Shown: in pieces, positions 27,044-36,483 of the stretch
Layout of the letters: each line of letters starts with the position of its first letter
Numbering within the stretch: position 1 is the first letter of the stretch
NCBI GenBank assembly: GCA_027624235.1
Contig: JAQBYB010000024.1
Location: 1 to 36,692, forward strand
Source of the DNA: Pseudomonadota bacterium
GTDB lineage: Bacteria > Pseudomonadota > Alphaproteobacteria > Rhodospirillales > Casp-alpha2
DNA: 36,692 nt
Direction of reading: 5' to 3'
The notes under the pieces: model-generated
Databases searched by the model: none
The model's input: the letters and a program-made list of their open reading frames with translations, nothing else
What the model was told of the DNA's origin: nothing
Program-made: the position numbers and the translations under genes

Positions 27044-27840
27044 GTGAAATTCATCCAACAGCGATCATCGCCGACGGCGCCAAGATCGGTGACAATGTGT
27101 CGATTGGGCCATATTCCATGGTAGGCGCTGATGTCGAAATAGAAGATGGCGTCGAACTTGTTTCCCATGTCGTCGTCGCCGGCCATACCAGTATCGGCGC
27201 CAACACCAGGATTTTCCCGTTCGCGTCTATCGGCCATCAGCCCCAGGATCTTAAATACGGCGGCGAAGCATCCCGCTTAACCATCGGCTGCAACAACGTC
27301 ATCCGTGAATACGTAACCATGAACCCAGGCACCGAAGGCGGTGGCATGGAAACCCGCATCGGGAACAACTGCCTGTTCATGGTTGCCGCCCATGTCGCCC
27401 ATGACTGTCGGATTGCCGATAACGTCATCCTGGTCAACAGCGCCACCCTGGCCGGTCACGTTTCGGTTGAAGAATGGGCGATCATCGGTGGCCTGTCCGC
27501 CGTTCATCAGTTCGTCAGGATCGGCAAGCACGCCATGATCGGGGGCAAAACCGGCGTTGCCGAAGATGTTATTCCCTACGGCTCGGTGATCGGAAACCGG
27601 GCACGCCTGTCGGGGCTGAATATCGTCGGGCTTAAGCGCCGCAATTTCTCTCGAGAAGATATCCAAAACCTGCGCAAGGCCTACCGGCTCATTTTTGCCG
27701 AGGAGGGCACCTTCGCCGAACGGATTCAGGACGTCGCCGGGTTATTCCCCAACAACGAACCGGTCCAGGACATCATCAACTTCATCAATGCCGATTCGTC
27801 TCGCGCCATCTGCCAGCCAAAATTGAAAGATGCCGCCTAA
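27040..27840 (+). CDS. lpxA: acyl-ACP--UDP-N-acetylglucosamine O-acyltransferase
   Basis: This is the first step of lipid A synthesis: it moves a hydroxyacyl chain from ACP to UDP-GlcNAc. It has 266 residues, a left-handed beta helix from the N-terminus to about residue 190 and a helical C-terminal domain. VAAHVAHDCRI (about 115-125) carries His121, the counterpart of the E. coli catalytic His125. IGHQPQDLKYGGE is a further family hallmark. It overlaps fabZ by 4 bases and the next gene by 11. Confidence 0.97.
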   Translation: MSEIHPTAIIADGAKIGDNVSIGPYSMVGADVEIEDGVELVSHVVVAGHTSIGANTRIFPFASIGHQPQDLKYGGEASRLTIGCNNVIREYVTMNPGTEGGGMETRIGNNCLFMVAAHVAHDCRIADNVILVNSATLAGHVSVEEWAIIGGLSAVHQFVRIGKHAMIGGKTGVAEDVIPYGSVIGNRARLSGLNIVGLKRRNFSREDIQNLRKAYRLIFAEEGTFAERIQDVAGLFPNNEPVQDIINFINADSSRAICQPKLKDAA

Positions 27841-29851
27841 ACTCGGAATCCTTGCCGGAGGCGGGCCGCTTCCTGATCTGCTTGTCCGGGCTTGCAGGGA
27901 ATCCGGTCGGGATTTTTTTGTGATCGCCTTCCAGGATCATGCGGAAAAGGAAAACTTCGCCGACGTTGCCCATGCCTGGGTGCGATTGGGCGCCGCCGGC
28001 CAATCGATCAAGCACCTGAGAGACGCAGGGTGTAAGGAATTGGTCATGGCCGGGACGATTAAAAGGCCTTCCCTTGCCTCACTCAGGCCCGACACGTGGG
28101 CGCTCAAGTTTTTCGCCAAATCGGCGGCACAGACGCTCGGCGACGATGGTCTGTTGAAGGCATTGATCAACGCCCTTGAGCACACCGAGGGATTTCGCGT
28201 CATCGGTGCTGACGACCTGTTGCCTGATCTTCTCGCCACCAAAGGCGCCTACGGCAACATCAAACCAGACTTGCAGGCCGAGGAAGATATCAAATACGGC
28301 ATCCGGGCGGCCTTGGATATAGGTCGCCAAGACATCGGCCAAGGTGCGGTTGCCCAAATGGGACAGGTCCTTGCCGTCGAAGATTCCAAGGGTACCGACG
28401 CCCTCCTCAAGCAGGCCCAAAAAGTGCGCATGAGCGGCCCCGGAGGCGTTTTGGTCAAGGTCAAGAAACCCGGCCAGGAACACCGCACCGATTTACCGAC
28501 CATTGGGGTCGTCACCATCGAAGGCGCCGCCGCCGCAGGCTTGCGCGGGATTGCGGTGGAAACCGGCGGCGCCCTGGTCGTTGACCGCGACGCCGTGATC
28601 AAGGCTGCCGACGCGGCTGGAATTTTCGTGATCGGCATCGATATTGATGCCGAGGCCCGCAGCGATCACGCTGACGGCAGCCTACTAAGCGCAGAGCTAT
28701 CCAACCCCCTGGTATTCCTCATCGCCGGTGAGCCGTCCGGTGATTTCCTGGGGGCGCAATTGATGCTGGCCCTGAAAAAGAAAACCAAGGGCCGTATTTC
28801 CTTCGCCGGCATCGGCGGCGCCCGAATGGAAGAGCAGGGGATCAAAAGCCTTTTTCCCATGGCCGAGTTGTCGGTGATGGGCATTGCCGAAATCCTGCCC
28901 CGGCTTGCCGGACTTCTCAGTCGCATGTCCGAAACCGTCAACGCCGTCGAGCGGCTTCAGCCTTCGTGCCTGGTCACCATCGATTCCCCGGACTTCAATT
29001 TTCGCGTTGCCAAGCGGCTAAAGGGAAAAGGTATTCCCCTCATTCATTATGTCGCTCCCTCGGTCTGGGCCTGGCGGCCCGGTCGGGCTAAAAAGATCGC
29101 CGGATTCCTGGATCACCTGCTGGCCCTGCTGCCGTTTGAGCCACCCTTTTTCGAGAACGAGGGATTGGCAACCACCTTCGTCGGCCATCCGGTTCTCGAT
29201 GGAGAGGCCGGCAAGGGCGATGGTCCGGGGTTCCGCGATCGCCATGGAATATCCGCCACTGATATGTTGATCACCATTCTTCCCGGTAGCCGCATGAGCG
29301 AGATCACGCGGCTGCAACCGATCTTCGGCGAAACCCTGTTTTTGCTGAAAAAGAAATTCCCCCAATTGCGCGCCGTCGTGCCGACCATGAACGCCGTCGC
29401 CGGTCCGGTTCGCCGCCTGGCGGCTGAATGGCCGGTTCCGGTGTTGGTGGTTGAGGGCGATCAGAAAAAGTTCGATGCCTTCGCCGCTTCCGACGCGGCG
29501 CTGGCGGCGTCCGGCACCGTCGCCCTTGAACTGGCCGTGGCCCGGACCCCGGCGATCATCGCCTATAAAACCAATATCCTGACTGCCTTGATTGCGCGAT
29601 GGCTGGTCAAGGCCCGTTTCGCCAATCTGATCAACCTGATCCTGGAACGCGAAGCGATCCCCGAATTCCTCCAGGGTGCGTGCCGATCCGAATTTCTGGC
29701 AGCCGCGATGGAAGACCTGCTGGCCGACACGGAGCGCCGGGACAAGCAGATCGCCGCTTACAATGAAGCCCTGAAAAAACTTACCCCCAAGGGGGCCTCC
29801 CCCGCGGCCCAGGCCGCCGGCGTCGTCCTCGACGTCATCAGGCCGGAATAA
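27830..29851 (+). CDS. fused LpxI-LpxB: UDP-2,3-diacylglucosamine pyrophosphatase + lipid-A-disaccharide synthase
   Basis: One uninterrupted 673-residue ORF holds two consecutive lipid A enzymes. Residues 1 to about 275 are LpxI (DUF1009): LGILAGGGPLPDLL at the start, AGTIKRPSL near 75-83, EGTD-type SKGTD near 187, and KKPGQEHRTDLPTIG with Asp221, the likely counterpart of the essential Asp in Caulobacter LpxI. After a linker of about 17 residues, 292-673 are LpxB (GT19): FLIAGEPSGD, GIGGARMEEQGI, SPDFNFRVAKRL, HYVAPSVWAWRPGR, FVGHPVLD, LPGSRMSEI and SGTVALELA. No ATG, GTG or TTG occurs in frame between codon 268 and the GEPSGD motif. LpxI makes lipid X and LpxB joins it to UDP-diacylglucosamine, so the product of one half feeds the other. 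It overlaps lpxA by 11 bases and abuts gltA. Confidence 0.93.
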   Translation: MPPKLGILAGGGPLPDLLVRACRESGRDFFVIAFQDHAEKENFADVAHAWVRLGAAGQSIKHLRDAGCKELVMAGTIKRPSLASLRPDTWALKFFAKSAAQTLGDDGLLKALINALEHTEGFRVIGADDLLPDLLATKGAYGNIKPDLQAEEDIKYGIRAALDIGRQDIGQGAVAQMGQVLAVEDSKGTDALLKQAQKVRMSGPGGVLVKVKKPGQEHRTDLPTIGVVTIEGAAAAGLRGIAVETGGALVVDRDAVIKAADAAGIFVIGIDIDAEARSDHADGSLLSAELSNPLVFLIAGEPSGDFLGAQLMLALKKKTKGRISFAGIGGARMEEQGIKSLFPMAELSVMGIAEILPRLAGLLSRMSETVNAVERLQPSCLVTIDSPDFNFRVAKRLKGKGIPLIHYVAPSVWAWRPGRAKKIAGFLDHLLALLPFEPPFFENEGLATTFVGHPVLDGEAGKGDGPGFRDRHGISATDMLITILPGSRMSEITRLQPIFGETLFLLKKKFPQLRAVVPTMNAVAGPVRRLAAEWPVPVLVVEGDQKKFDAFAASDAALAASGTVALELAVARTPAIIAYKTNILTALIARWLVKARFANLINLILEREAIPEFLQGACRSEFLAAAMEDLLADTERRDKQIAAYNEALKKLTPKGASPAAQAAGVVLDVIRPE

Positions 29852-31174
29852 TCACTTGCGCTTGTGCAGCGGGGTGTACTTCCTCTCCGGCTCGCCCATG
29901 AACAATTGGCGCGGACGCCCGATTCTTTGCGATGGGTCTTCGATCATTTCATTCCACTGGGCGACCCAGCCGACGGTTCTGGCGACCGCGAACAACACCG
30001 TGAACAAACTAGTCGGTATCCCCATCGCCTTGAAAATGATGCCGGAATAAAAATCGACGTTGGGATATAATTTTTTGCTGACGAAGTATTCGTCCTCTAG
30101 CGCGATACGTTCCAGTTCAACGGCGATATCGAGAAGCGGCTCATCCTCGATGCCCAATTCGTCCAGCACCTCATGGCAGGTCTTCTCAAGCACCTTGGCG
30201 CGGGGGTCGAAGTTCTTATAGACCCGGTGGCCGAACCCCATCAGCCGGAACGAGTCATTCTTATCTTTGGCGCGGGCGATGAAGTCGGGAATGTTCTTCT
30301 TGTCGCCGATTTCGGTCAGCATGTTGAGAACCGCCTCGTTGGCGCCGCCGTGCGCCGGCCCCCACAATGAGGCAATCCCGGCGGCAATACAGGCGAAAGG
30401 ATTGGCGCCGCTGGACCCGGCCAGGCGGACGGTCGATGTCGATGCGTTCTGTTCATGGTCGGCATGGAGAATGAGGATACGGTCCAGGGCCTTGGACAGC
30501 ACCGGATTGACCCTGTACTCCTCGCACGGATTCCCGAACATCATGTAGAGCAAGTTTTCGGAGAATTTCAGATCGTTCCTGGGATACATGAACGGCTGGC
30601 CGATGGTGTACTTATAGGCCATGGCGGCGATCGTCGGCATCTTGGCGACCAATCGGTAAGACGCGATCATCCGGTGCTTGGGATCGGTGATATCGGTGCT
30701 GTCGTGATAAAAGGCAGACAACGCCCCGACGACACCGCACATCACCGCCATGGGATGGGAATCACGTCGAAACCCGCGGAAAAAATAGATCAACTGCTCA
30801 TGCAGCATGGTGTGATAGGTGATGCCGTATTCAAATTTCTTCTTCTGCTGCGGCGACGGCAAATCACCGTACAGCAACAGATAGCAGACTTCGGTGAAAT
30901 CGGATTGTTCGGCCAGGACATCAATGGGATAGCCGCGATAAAGCAGGATTCCCCGTTCACCGTCGATGAAGGTGATTTTAGATTCACAACTGCCGGTCGA
31001 TGTATAACCCGGATCAAAGGTGAAACAGCCCGTTTCCGCGTACAGTTTTCTGACGTCGATGACGTCGGGACCCATGGTGCCGCTTATAACCGGCAAATGG
31101 TATTGTTTGCCCGACCGGTTATCGGTCAGGGTAAAGGCTTCGGCGGGGTCGTTTTTTCCTGTCTTGGCGTTCAT
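29852..31174 (-). CDS. gltA: citrate synthase, type I Gram-negative form
   Basis: This enzyme condenses acetyl-CoA and oxaloacetate at the entry to the TCA cycle. The 440-residue protein matches the hexameric, NADH-regulated Gram-negative family. Its features are an N-terminal domain ending in [31 protein letters not shown], the catalytic [11 protein letters not shown] and [14 protein letters not shown], and NVDFYSGI with the catalytic Asp. A purine-rich GGAAAAGGAAACG precedes the start on the minus strand. The stop codon touches that of lpxI-lpxB with no spacer. It lies 99 bases downstream of gltX in the same direction. Confidence 0.97.
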   Translation of the reverse strand: MNAKTGKNDPAEAFTLTDNRSGKQYHLPVISGTMGPDVIDVRKLYAETGCFTFDPGYTSTGSCESKITFIDGERGILLYRGYPIDVLAEQSDFTEVCYLLLYGDLPSPQQKKKFEYGITYHTMLHEQLIYFFRGFRRDSHPMAVMCGVVGALSAFYHDSTDITDPKHRMIASYRLVAKMPTIAAMAYKYTIGQPFMYPRNDLKFSENLLYMMFGNPCEEYRVNPVLSKALDRILILHADHEQNASTSTVRLAGSSGANPFACIAAGIASLWGPAHGGANEAVLNMLTEIGDKKNIPDFIARAKDKNDSFRLMGFGHRVYKNFDPRAKVLEKTCHEVLDELGIEDEPLLDIAVELERIALEDEYFVSKKLYPNVDFYSGIIFKAMGIPTSLFTVLFAVARTVGWVAQWNEMIEDPSQRIGRPRQLFMGEPERKYTPLHKRK

Positions 31175-31273
31175 GCTTGGCGTTTCCTTTTCCTGGGCGA
31201 TGGCCGAACGGTTAGAACCCTTGGTCCCCCGCTAAATCCACCTGATCGTTTGCTTGAAAAGACTATAGCGTAT

Positions 31274-32695
31274 TTATCCATCCTTTAGAACGTCATCGAT
31301 ACGGCCTAGGACCTCGGCGCGGCCCAAAATCTCAATAACCTCGAAAATACTTGGAGAAACCGTCCGTCCGGTGAGCGCCGCGCGCAAGGGCTGGGCCGCC
31401 TTACCAAGTTTAAGTTCGGCGGTTTCCGCGTAAGTGCGAACGGCGGTTTCCAACGCCTCGTGGCTCCAGGTCGCCACATCGGCCAATCGGCCGCGCAACG
31501 AGGTAAGGTGCGCGCGCCCGTCTCCTTCAACCATCTCGGCGGCCTTTTCATTCAGGCTCAAGGGCCGCGTCATGGCGTAAATTTCAGCGCTTTCGGCAAG
31601 CTCAAGCAGGGTCTTAGCCCTTTCCTTGAGGCCCGCCATGCCCTTGGCCAAGCGACTTTCCGTATCTTCGGCAAGGCCACCGTCCAGGGATCGCGCCAGC
31701 AGCGGCATCACCAGGTCGACCAGCCTGGCGTCCTCGGCCTCGCGGATATAGTGGCCGTTGAGGCTGGTCAGCTTGTCGACATCGAATTTGGCGGGGCTTT
31801 TGCCGACGGATTCCAGAGCGAACCATTCGATAGCTTGATCGCGGCGGATGATTTCATCGTCGCCGTGGCTCCAGCCCAGGCGAAGCAGATAATTGCAGAC
31901 CGCTTCGGGCAGGAAGCCCTGATCCCGGTAGGCATCGACGCCAAGGGCGCCATGGCGTTTCGACATTTTAGCGCCATCGGCGCCGTGAATCAGGGGAATA
32001 TGCGCAAACTGGGGGACCTCCCAGCCGAGGCCGTGATAAATCTGGATTTGCCGAAAGGCGTTGGTCAGGTGGTCGTCGCCACGAATAACGTGACTGACGC
32101 CCATGTCATGATCATCGACGACGACGGCCAGCATGTACGTCGGCGAGCCGTCGGCGCGCAGCAGGATCATGTCGTCTAATTCGCCGTTATTGACCTTGAC
32201 CTCTCCCTGAACCATGTCCGGGATGACGGTTTCGCCGTTGTGGGGCGCGCGGAGGCGGATAACCGGATCGACGCCTGGGGGTGCGTCGGCGGGGTCACGG
32301 TCCCGCCAGCGGCCGTCATACATCGTCTTGCGGCCCTCGGCGCGGGCGCTGTCGCGCATTTCCTGAAGTTCTTCGGGCGAGCAGTAACATTTGTAGGCGT
32401 TGCCTTCGTCCAGCAATTGCCGGGCGATTTCGGCGTGACGTCCGGCCATGGTGAATTGCGAAACCGCGTCGCCGTCCCAATCCAGGCCCAGCCACTTGAG
32501 CCCGTCAAGGATGGCGGCAACGGCGTCCTCGGTCGAGCGCTTGCGGTCGGTATCTTCGATCCGCAACAAAAACCGCCCACCGGATCCGTATTCGGCATGG
32601 TGCTTTGCGAACAGCCAGTTATACAATGCGGTGCGGGCGCCGCCGATGTGAAGATAACCGGTGGGTGAGGGCGCGAAACGGGTAACAACGGTCAT
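31274..32695 (-). CDS. gltX: glutamate--tRNA ligase
   Basis: This class I synthetase charges tRNA-Glu; in alphaproteobacteria one paralogue usually also charges tRNA-Gln for later amidation. The 473 residues start with [26 protein letters not shown] (HIGH-type motif HIGG). KMSKRHGA (KMSKS-type motif) is near residues 245-252, and a C-terminal anticodon-binding domain follows. The frame is open 19 codons upstream, but ATG at 32695 matches the family start. Whether it is discriminating for tRNA-Glu cannot be decided here. It is divergent from the lipoprotein-comEC pair. Confidence 0.96.
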   Translation of the reverse strand: MTVVTRFAPSPTGYLHIGGARTALYNWLFAKHHAEYGSGGRFLLRIEDTDRKRSTEDAVAAILDGLKWLGLDWDGDAVSQFTMAGRHAEIARQLLDEGNAYKCYCSPEELQEMRDSARAEGRKTMYDGRWRDRDPADAPPGVDPVIRLRAPHNGETVIPDMVQGEVKVNNGELDDMILLRADGSPTYMLAVVVDDHDMGVSHVIRGDDHLTNAFRQIQIYHGLGWEVPQFAHIPLIHGADGAKMSKRHGALGVDAYRDQGFLPEAVCNYLLRLGWSHGDDEIIRRDQAIEWFALESVGKSPAKFDVDKLTSLNGHYIREAEDARLVDLVMPLLARSLDGGLAEDTESRLAKGMAGLKERAKTLLELAESAEIYAMTRPLSLNEKAAEMVEGDGRAHLTSLRGRLADVATWSHEALETAVRTYAETAELKLGKAAQPLRAALTGRTVSPSIFEVIEILGRAEVLGRIDDVLKDG

Positions 32696-32797
32696 GGTAA
32701 AAAATGTGGTCCTAAATGGGGAAAAGAGGCGGCGATGTGAGAGGATTAGCATATCTTCTCGGCCGTTGCAGCATCTCCCTGAAAGTTGGTTGATCCC

Positions 32798-33352
32798 ATG
32801 ACAATCAGGCGGACTCTCCTGCGAACGCTCATGCTGACTCTGGCAATCCTCACCCTATTCGGGCTGACCGCCTGCGAGATGCCGGAGCTTCCGTCGTGGG
32901 CCAAAATGCCGTCTTTCTCCTTCGGCGGCGAGGGCGCGGAGAACAGCGCCGCAGAGGACTGTGCGACCGGGACGGTCGGTAAATACCTAGCCATGGATTG
33001 GGCCGCCGCCAAACACACCAATATCTACAACCGCAAAACCAAACTCGTTCCTTCCACCGTGGTGTTGACGGCCAACTCCGCCAATATAATCCGCCTTTAT
33101 AACGGCAGTAAAGGAACGTGGAGCTTTCGCGCCGATGAATTTTTCCGTTCGGTTGTCGTTGTCAGCGTCCTGTACGGCAATAAACTTGTATCGGCGCCCT
33201 GCCTGGAGGGGATCAAGATCGGTTCATTGAAATGGGCGGAACTCAGTCTGGTGCCGCTACGCCAGGGGGAATATCCCTTCGGTGGCGACGAGGCGACCTT
33301 CGGGCTGCCGTTCTCATCGCCGCCTGAGACCGGAAAATTTATCGTCCGGTGA
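32798..33352 (+). CDS. hypothetical lipoprotein upstream of comEC
   Basis: This 184-residue protein has a lipoprotein signal: basic start [10 protein letters not shown], hydrophobic core, and lipobox LTAC with Cys26. Residue 27 is Glu, not Asp, so it may be sorted to the outer membrane by the Lol system. The mature protein has two further cysteines, in EDCATG and APCLEG, that could form a disulfide. I do not recognise a family. ATG 32798 is chosen over an in-frame TTG at 32786. The stop overlaps the comEC start by one base, which suggests coupled translation and perhaps a shared role in the envelope or DNA uptake. Confidence 0.75.
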   Translation: MTIRRTLLRTLMLTLAILTLFGLTACEMPELPSWAKMPSFSFGGEGAENSAAEDCATGTVGKYLAMDWAAAKHTNIYNRKTKLVPSTVVLTANSANIIRLYNGSKGTWSFRADEFFRSVVVVSVLYGNKLVSAPCLEGIKIGSLKWAELSLVPLRQGEYPFGGDEATFGLPFSSPPETGKFIVR

Positions 33353-35514
33353 TGGTGTATTCCTTCCCCGGAGCATGGTCCCCTTTAAGGGCATTCACCG
33401 ATGAGCGCGAGCGCTGGGTTCTGTGGTTGCCGGTGCTTTTCGGCATTGGCATATCCATCTACTTCGGCCTCCCGGTTGAGCCGCCCTTGTGGTTGGGAGC
33501 ATTGGCGGTGGCGGTGACGGCCCTGGCCGGGTTCGCCGTCAACCGCTTCAAGCTCAATCGCGACGGCGGGCCAATCGCCATGCTGACCCTCGTGGCGGTG
33601 ATCGCCGCCGGCTTCGGGGTCGCCCAATGGCGCACCGCCGCCGTCAACGCCCCCATGCTTATTGACCGGATCGGCCCGACCGACGTCACCGGGCGGGCGA
33701 CAAAAGTCGAAACCTTCCCCAACCGCAGCCGGGTGACGCTGGACCGGGTACGCATTGCCGGGCTTCGGCCCGACCGGGTGCCGGAAAAAGTTCGGCTCAG
33801 TCTCAGGGGCGAGCAACCCGATATCACCGCCGGGTCCTGGCTCCGGGTCCGGGCAATGATTTCGCCACCGCCGCCACCCTCGGCTCCCGGCGCCTTCGAC
33901 TTTCAACGCCAATCTTTTTTCCGTCAACTGGGCGGCGTCGGATTCAGTATCGGGCGGGCGGATATTCTCAGCCCTGCCGATGATCAAGGCTTCGACGCCA
34001 TCATTAGCGGCCCGGCGCGTTTACGCCAAACCATCACCACCAGAATCCAGACCGTCCTTGAAGGCGCAACCGGGGCCGTCGCGGCCGCGTTGATGACCGG
34101 TGAGCGAAGCGCCATCCCGGAAAAGGTGATGCAGGCCATCCGCGATTCCGGGATCGCCCATTTGTTGGCGATTTCCGGTCTGCACATCGGTTTAGTGGCG
34201 GGGATTATTTTTATCGGCGCGCGCGGCCTGATGGCGTTGATCCCGTCGCTGGCGTTGCGGTTCCCGATCAAAAAATGGGCGGCGCTGGCGGCGATTGCCG
34301 GGGCCTTCGCCTATGCCCTGATTTCCGGCGCCACGGTGCCGACCCAGCGCGCCTTCCTGATGGTCGGGATGGTTTTTGTCGCGGTATTGCTGGACCGGCG
34401 CGGGCTGTCGATCAGGCTGGTGGCGTGGGCGGCGCTGGCGATCTTGGTGGTTTCGCCCGAAAGCCTTCTCGGCCCCAGTTTTCAGATGTCGTTCGCCGCC
34501 GTCACTGCACTGATCGCCACCTATGAGGCGTTGAGCGAACGCCGCCGTTATCAAGACTATGATCACTCCCGCCTGCCGCCGTGGGCCAGGAAGGCGATGT
34601 ATTATCTCGCCGGGGTCGCCTTGACGACGCTGATCGCGGGCGCCGCGACGGCGCCGTTCGCTATATTCCATTTCAACCGTTTCACCGATTATGGTCTGGC
34701 CGCCAATCTGGTCGCCGTCCCGGTAACGGCGCTATGGGTGATGCCGTGGGCGGTGGTCGCGTTTCTGCTGATGCCGTTCGGCGTTGAGGCGCTCGCCCTG
34801 ACACCGATGGGGTGGGGGGTCGACGTTATCATCGGCGTCGCCGATACGGTGGCGGGATGGAGCGGCGCGGTGACGCTGCTGCCGGCGATGCCGACGGCGG
34901 CGCTGGCGGCGGTTGCCGGCGGCGGCTTATGGATGGCCCTGTGGCGACGGCGATGGCGCTATTGGGGATTGGCCGGAATCGCCGCTGGGGTGCTCCTGGC
35001 AATATCGGCTAGTCCGCCGGACGTTCTCGTTGACGGCCAGGGACGTCTGCTGGCGGTGCGTGCCGAGGATGGTTCCGTCGCCGTTTCCAGCCTGCGCCGC
35101 GCCCGCTTCGACCGCAATGTCTGGCTGCGCCGTTTCGGCCTTGAAGAAGCCGGCGCGATTTGGCCGAAGACCGGGACCAGCCCCGATCAACGCCTGTCGT
35201 GTGATTTGGAAGGATGTCTGTATCGGCAAAGCGGCCGGGTTGTCGCCCTGGCTTTCGCCGAGGCGGCCCTGGCCGAAGATTGCTGGCTCGCCGACGTGGT
35301 CATTTCGGTGGTGCCGGTGCGCCGCGCCTGTCCGGCCGAGGCAGGCGTCATCGATCGTTTTGATTTATGGCGCGACGGCGGCGCCGCGATTTGGCTTGGC
35401 GAAAAAACCATCCGCATCGAAACCGTCAACGGCGCGCGCGGCAAGCGGCCTTGGGTTCCGGTACGTGGTAAAAAGCGGGAGACGCAGCCTAAAATTCCTC
35501 AGCCGAAAACCTGA
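33352..35514 (+). CDS. comEC: ComEC/Rec2-family membrane protein without a metallo-hydrolase domain
   Basis: ComEC forms the inner-membrane channel for single-stranded DNA uptake in natural transformation. The 720-residue protein has an N-terminal membrane pair, an OB-like region (about 95-195) with TGRATKVETFPNRSRVTLDRV, and the competence core (about 230-530), where LLAISGLHIGLVAG is the hallmark. Many membrane helices follow. The C-terminal 150 residues lack the HxHxDH zinc motif of the usual beta-lactamase-like domain, as in other alphaproteobacterial ComEC proteins. The start is ATG 33352 or GTG 33349. The stop abuts that of lexA. No other competence genes are seen here. Confidence 0.9.
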   Translation: MVYSFPGAWSPLRAFTDERERWVLWLPVLFGIGISIYFGLPVEPPLWLGALAVAVTALAGFAVNRFKLNRDGGPIAMLTLVAVIAAGFGVAQWRTAAVNAPMLIDRIGPTDVTGRATKVETFPNRSRVTLDRVRIAGLRPDRVPEKVRLSLRGEQPDITAGSWLRVRAMISPPPPPSAPGAFDFQRQSFFRQLGGVGFSIGRADILSPADDQGFDAIISGPARLRQTITTRIQTVLEGATGAVAAALMTGERSAIPEKVMQAIRDSGIAHLLAISGLHIGLVAGIIFIGARGLMALIPSLALRFPIKKWAALAAIAGAFAYALISGATVPTQRAFLMVGMVFVAVLLDRRGLSIRLVAWAALAILVVSPESLLGPSFQMSFAAVTALIATYEALSERRRYQDYDHSRLPPWARKAMYYLAGVALTTLIAGAATAPFAIFHFNRFTDYGLAANLVAVPVTALWVMPWAVVAFLLMPFGVEALALTPMGWGVDVIIGVADTVAGWSGAVTLLPAMPTAALAAVAGGGLWMALWRRRWRYWGLAGIAAGVLLAISASPPDVLVDGQGRLLAVRAEDGSVAVSSLRRARFDRNVWLRRFGLEEAGAIWPKTGTSPDQRLSCDLEGCLYRQSGRVVALAFAEAALAEDCWLADVVISVVPVRRACPAEAGVIDRFDLWRDGGAAIWLGEKTIRIETVNGARGKRPWVPVRGKKRETQPKIPQPKT

Positions 35515-36228
35515 TTAGTATTTCCGGAACAGGCCGACGAGGCAGCCCTGCACCTTGACCTGATCGGGTCCGAAAATACGGGTTTCATAGGCGGTGTTGG
35601 CGGGTTCCAGAGCGATGGAGGCGCCCTTGCGGCGCAACCGTTTCAAGGTCACTTCGGTGTCTTCGATCAGGGCGACGACGATGGAACCGTTTTCGGCGGT
35701 ATCGGAACGCCGGATAATGACGGTGTCGCCGTCATGGATACCGGCGTCGATCATCGAATCACCATCGATTTCCAGCGCGTAGTGGTCGCCCTTACCAATC
35801 ATGTTGGCGGGGATGCCGACGGAGTTGGAATGATCGCGAAGCGCCTCGATCGGGGTGCCGGCGGCGATCCGCCCGTAGAGCGGTAGCTGCACCGATTCCG
35901 ATTCCGATCCCACCGCCGACGCGCCGGCCAGCTTGAAATCACCTTTGATGACATTGGCGGCGAATCGTTTTCCTGAAGTCTTTGGTCCGGCCTTGGTGAT
36001 CGGCCCATCCATGTTGTCGGGCAGCCGCAGCACTTCGATGGCCCTGGCCCGGTGGGCGAGGCGGCGGATGAAACCGCGTTCCTCAAGCCCGGTGATCAGA
36101 CGGTGAATGCCGGATTTAGATTTCAGCCCAAGCGCGTCCTTCATCTCATCAAACGAGGGAGAAACACCTTTCTTTCGAAGCTCCTTATCCAGATACACCA
36201 AAAGCTCGTACTGTTTCCGGGTCAACAT
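35515..36228 (-). CDS. lexA: SOS repressor LexA
   Basis: LexA represses DNA-damage genes and cleaves itself when RecA is activated. The 237 residues start at ATG 36228 ([17 protein letters not shown]); the frame is open to 36348, but the extra part is not LexA-like. A winged helix-turn-helix domain covers about residues 1-65. The cleavage site is Ala123-Gly124 in [11 protein letters not shown], and the serine-lysine pair is Ser158 (DGDSMID) and Lys196 (VTLKRL). The linker between the domains is long, as in alphaproteobacteria. An operator overlapping its promoter (36361-36389) indicates autoregulation. Confidence 0.97.
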   Translation of the reverse strand: MLTRKQYELLVYLDKELRKKGVSPSFDEMKDALGLKSKSGIHRLITGLEERGFIRRLAHRARAIEVLRLPDNMDGPITKAGPKTSGKRFAANVIKGDFKLAGASAVGSESESVQLPLYGRIAAGTPIEALRDHSNSVGIPANMIGKGDHYALEIDGDSMIDAGIHDGDTVIIRRSDTAENGSIVVALIEDTEVTLKRLRRKGASIALEPANTAYETRIFGPDQVKVQGCLVGLFRKY

Positions 36229-36332
36229 GGGCACCACCTTTAATCTGCGTAGCGGGTAATCGGAGGCCGGGGAAAGTCGAGAGAGGGGAATGTTCCCCCT
36301 ATTAGTAGGCCGTCCGTTTTCCACCACAAAAT

Positions 36333-36367
36333 CTAGAACAAATAGCAAACGTTCACTTATGTTCTAG
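36333..36367. repeat. 8-bp inverted repeat around the lexA start region
   Basis: CTAGAACA (36333-36340) and TGTTCTAG (36360-36367) are exact inverted copies 19 bases apart. The right arm shares a GTTC half-site with the LexA box. The left arm adds a lone GAAC. It may be a second weak operator half or part of a looped arrangement. Confidence 0.4.
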
Positions 36368-36389
36368 TTTAGTTCACCCTTTGCGTCAA
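36361..36389 (-). promoter_or_regulatory. lexA promoter with overlapping LexA operator
   Basis: On the minus strand, TTGACG (36389-36384) and TAGAAC (36366-36361) are 17 bases apart. Within this span lies GAAC-N7-GAAC (36361-36375; GTTC-N7-GTTC on the plus strand), the alphaproteobacterial LexA box. It covers the -10 and the spacer, so bound LexA should block its own promoter. The start would fall near 36354, giving a leader of about 125 nt. Confidence 0.8.
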
Positions 36390-36483
36390 GAGGAAAATGC
36401 GGCCCATGACCCCTATTTTTAAAAAAGAGGTGTAAATACGGACTCTCAACAACTATGGGTTAACCAGTCCCAACTAGACGCCC
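36376..36483. other. non-coding spacer right of lexA
   Basis: No gene is seen. It holds a small AT-rich dyad (CCTATTTTT/AAAAAAGAGG near 36412-36430) and an 8-bp palindrome GGTTAACC near 36458-36465. Neither has a clear function. Confidence 0.3.

Noticed and set aside
28620-28740. The LpxI-LpxB fusion as a lost frameshift between two genes.
   Set aside because: The frame is continuous, codon use is even, and no in-frame start codon exists for LpxB before its first motif. Read data would still be needed to exclude it fully.
36351-36364. GTTC-N6-GTTC as a second LexA box.
   Set aside because: The spacing is six, not seven, so it does not fit the alphaproteobacterial consensus. The adjacent N7 pair does.
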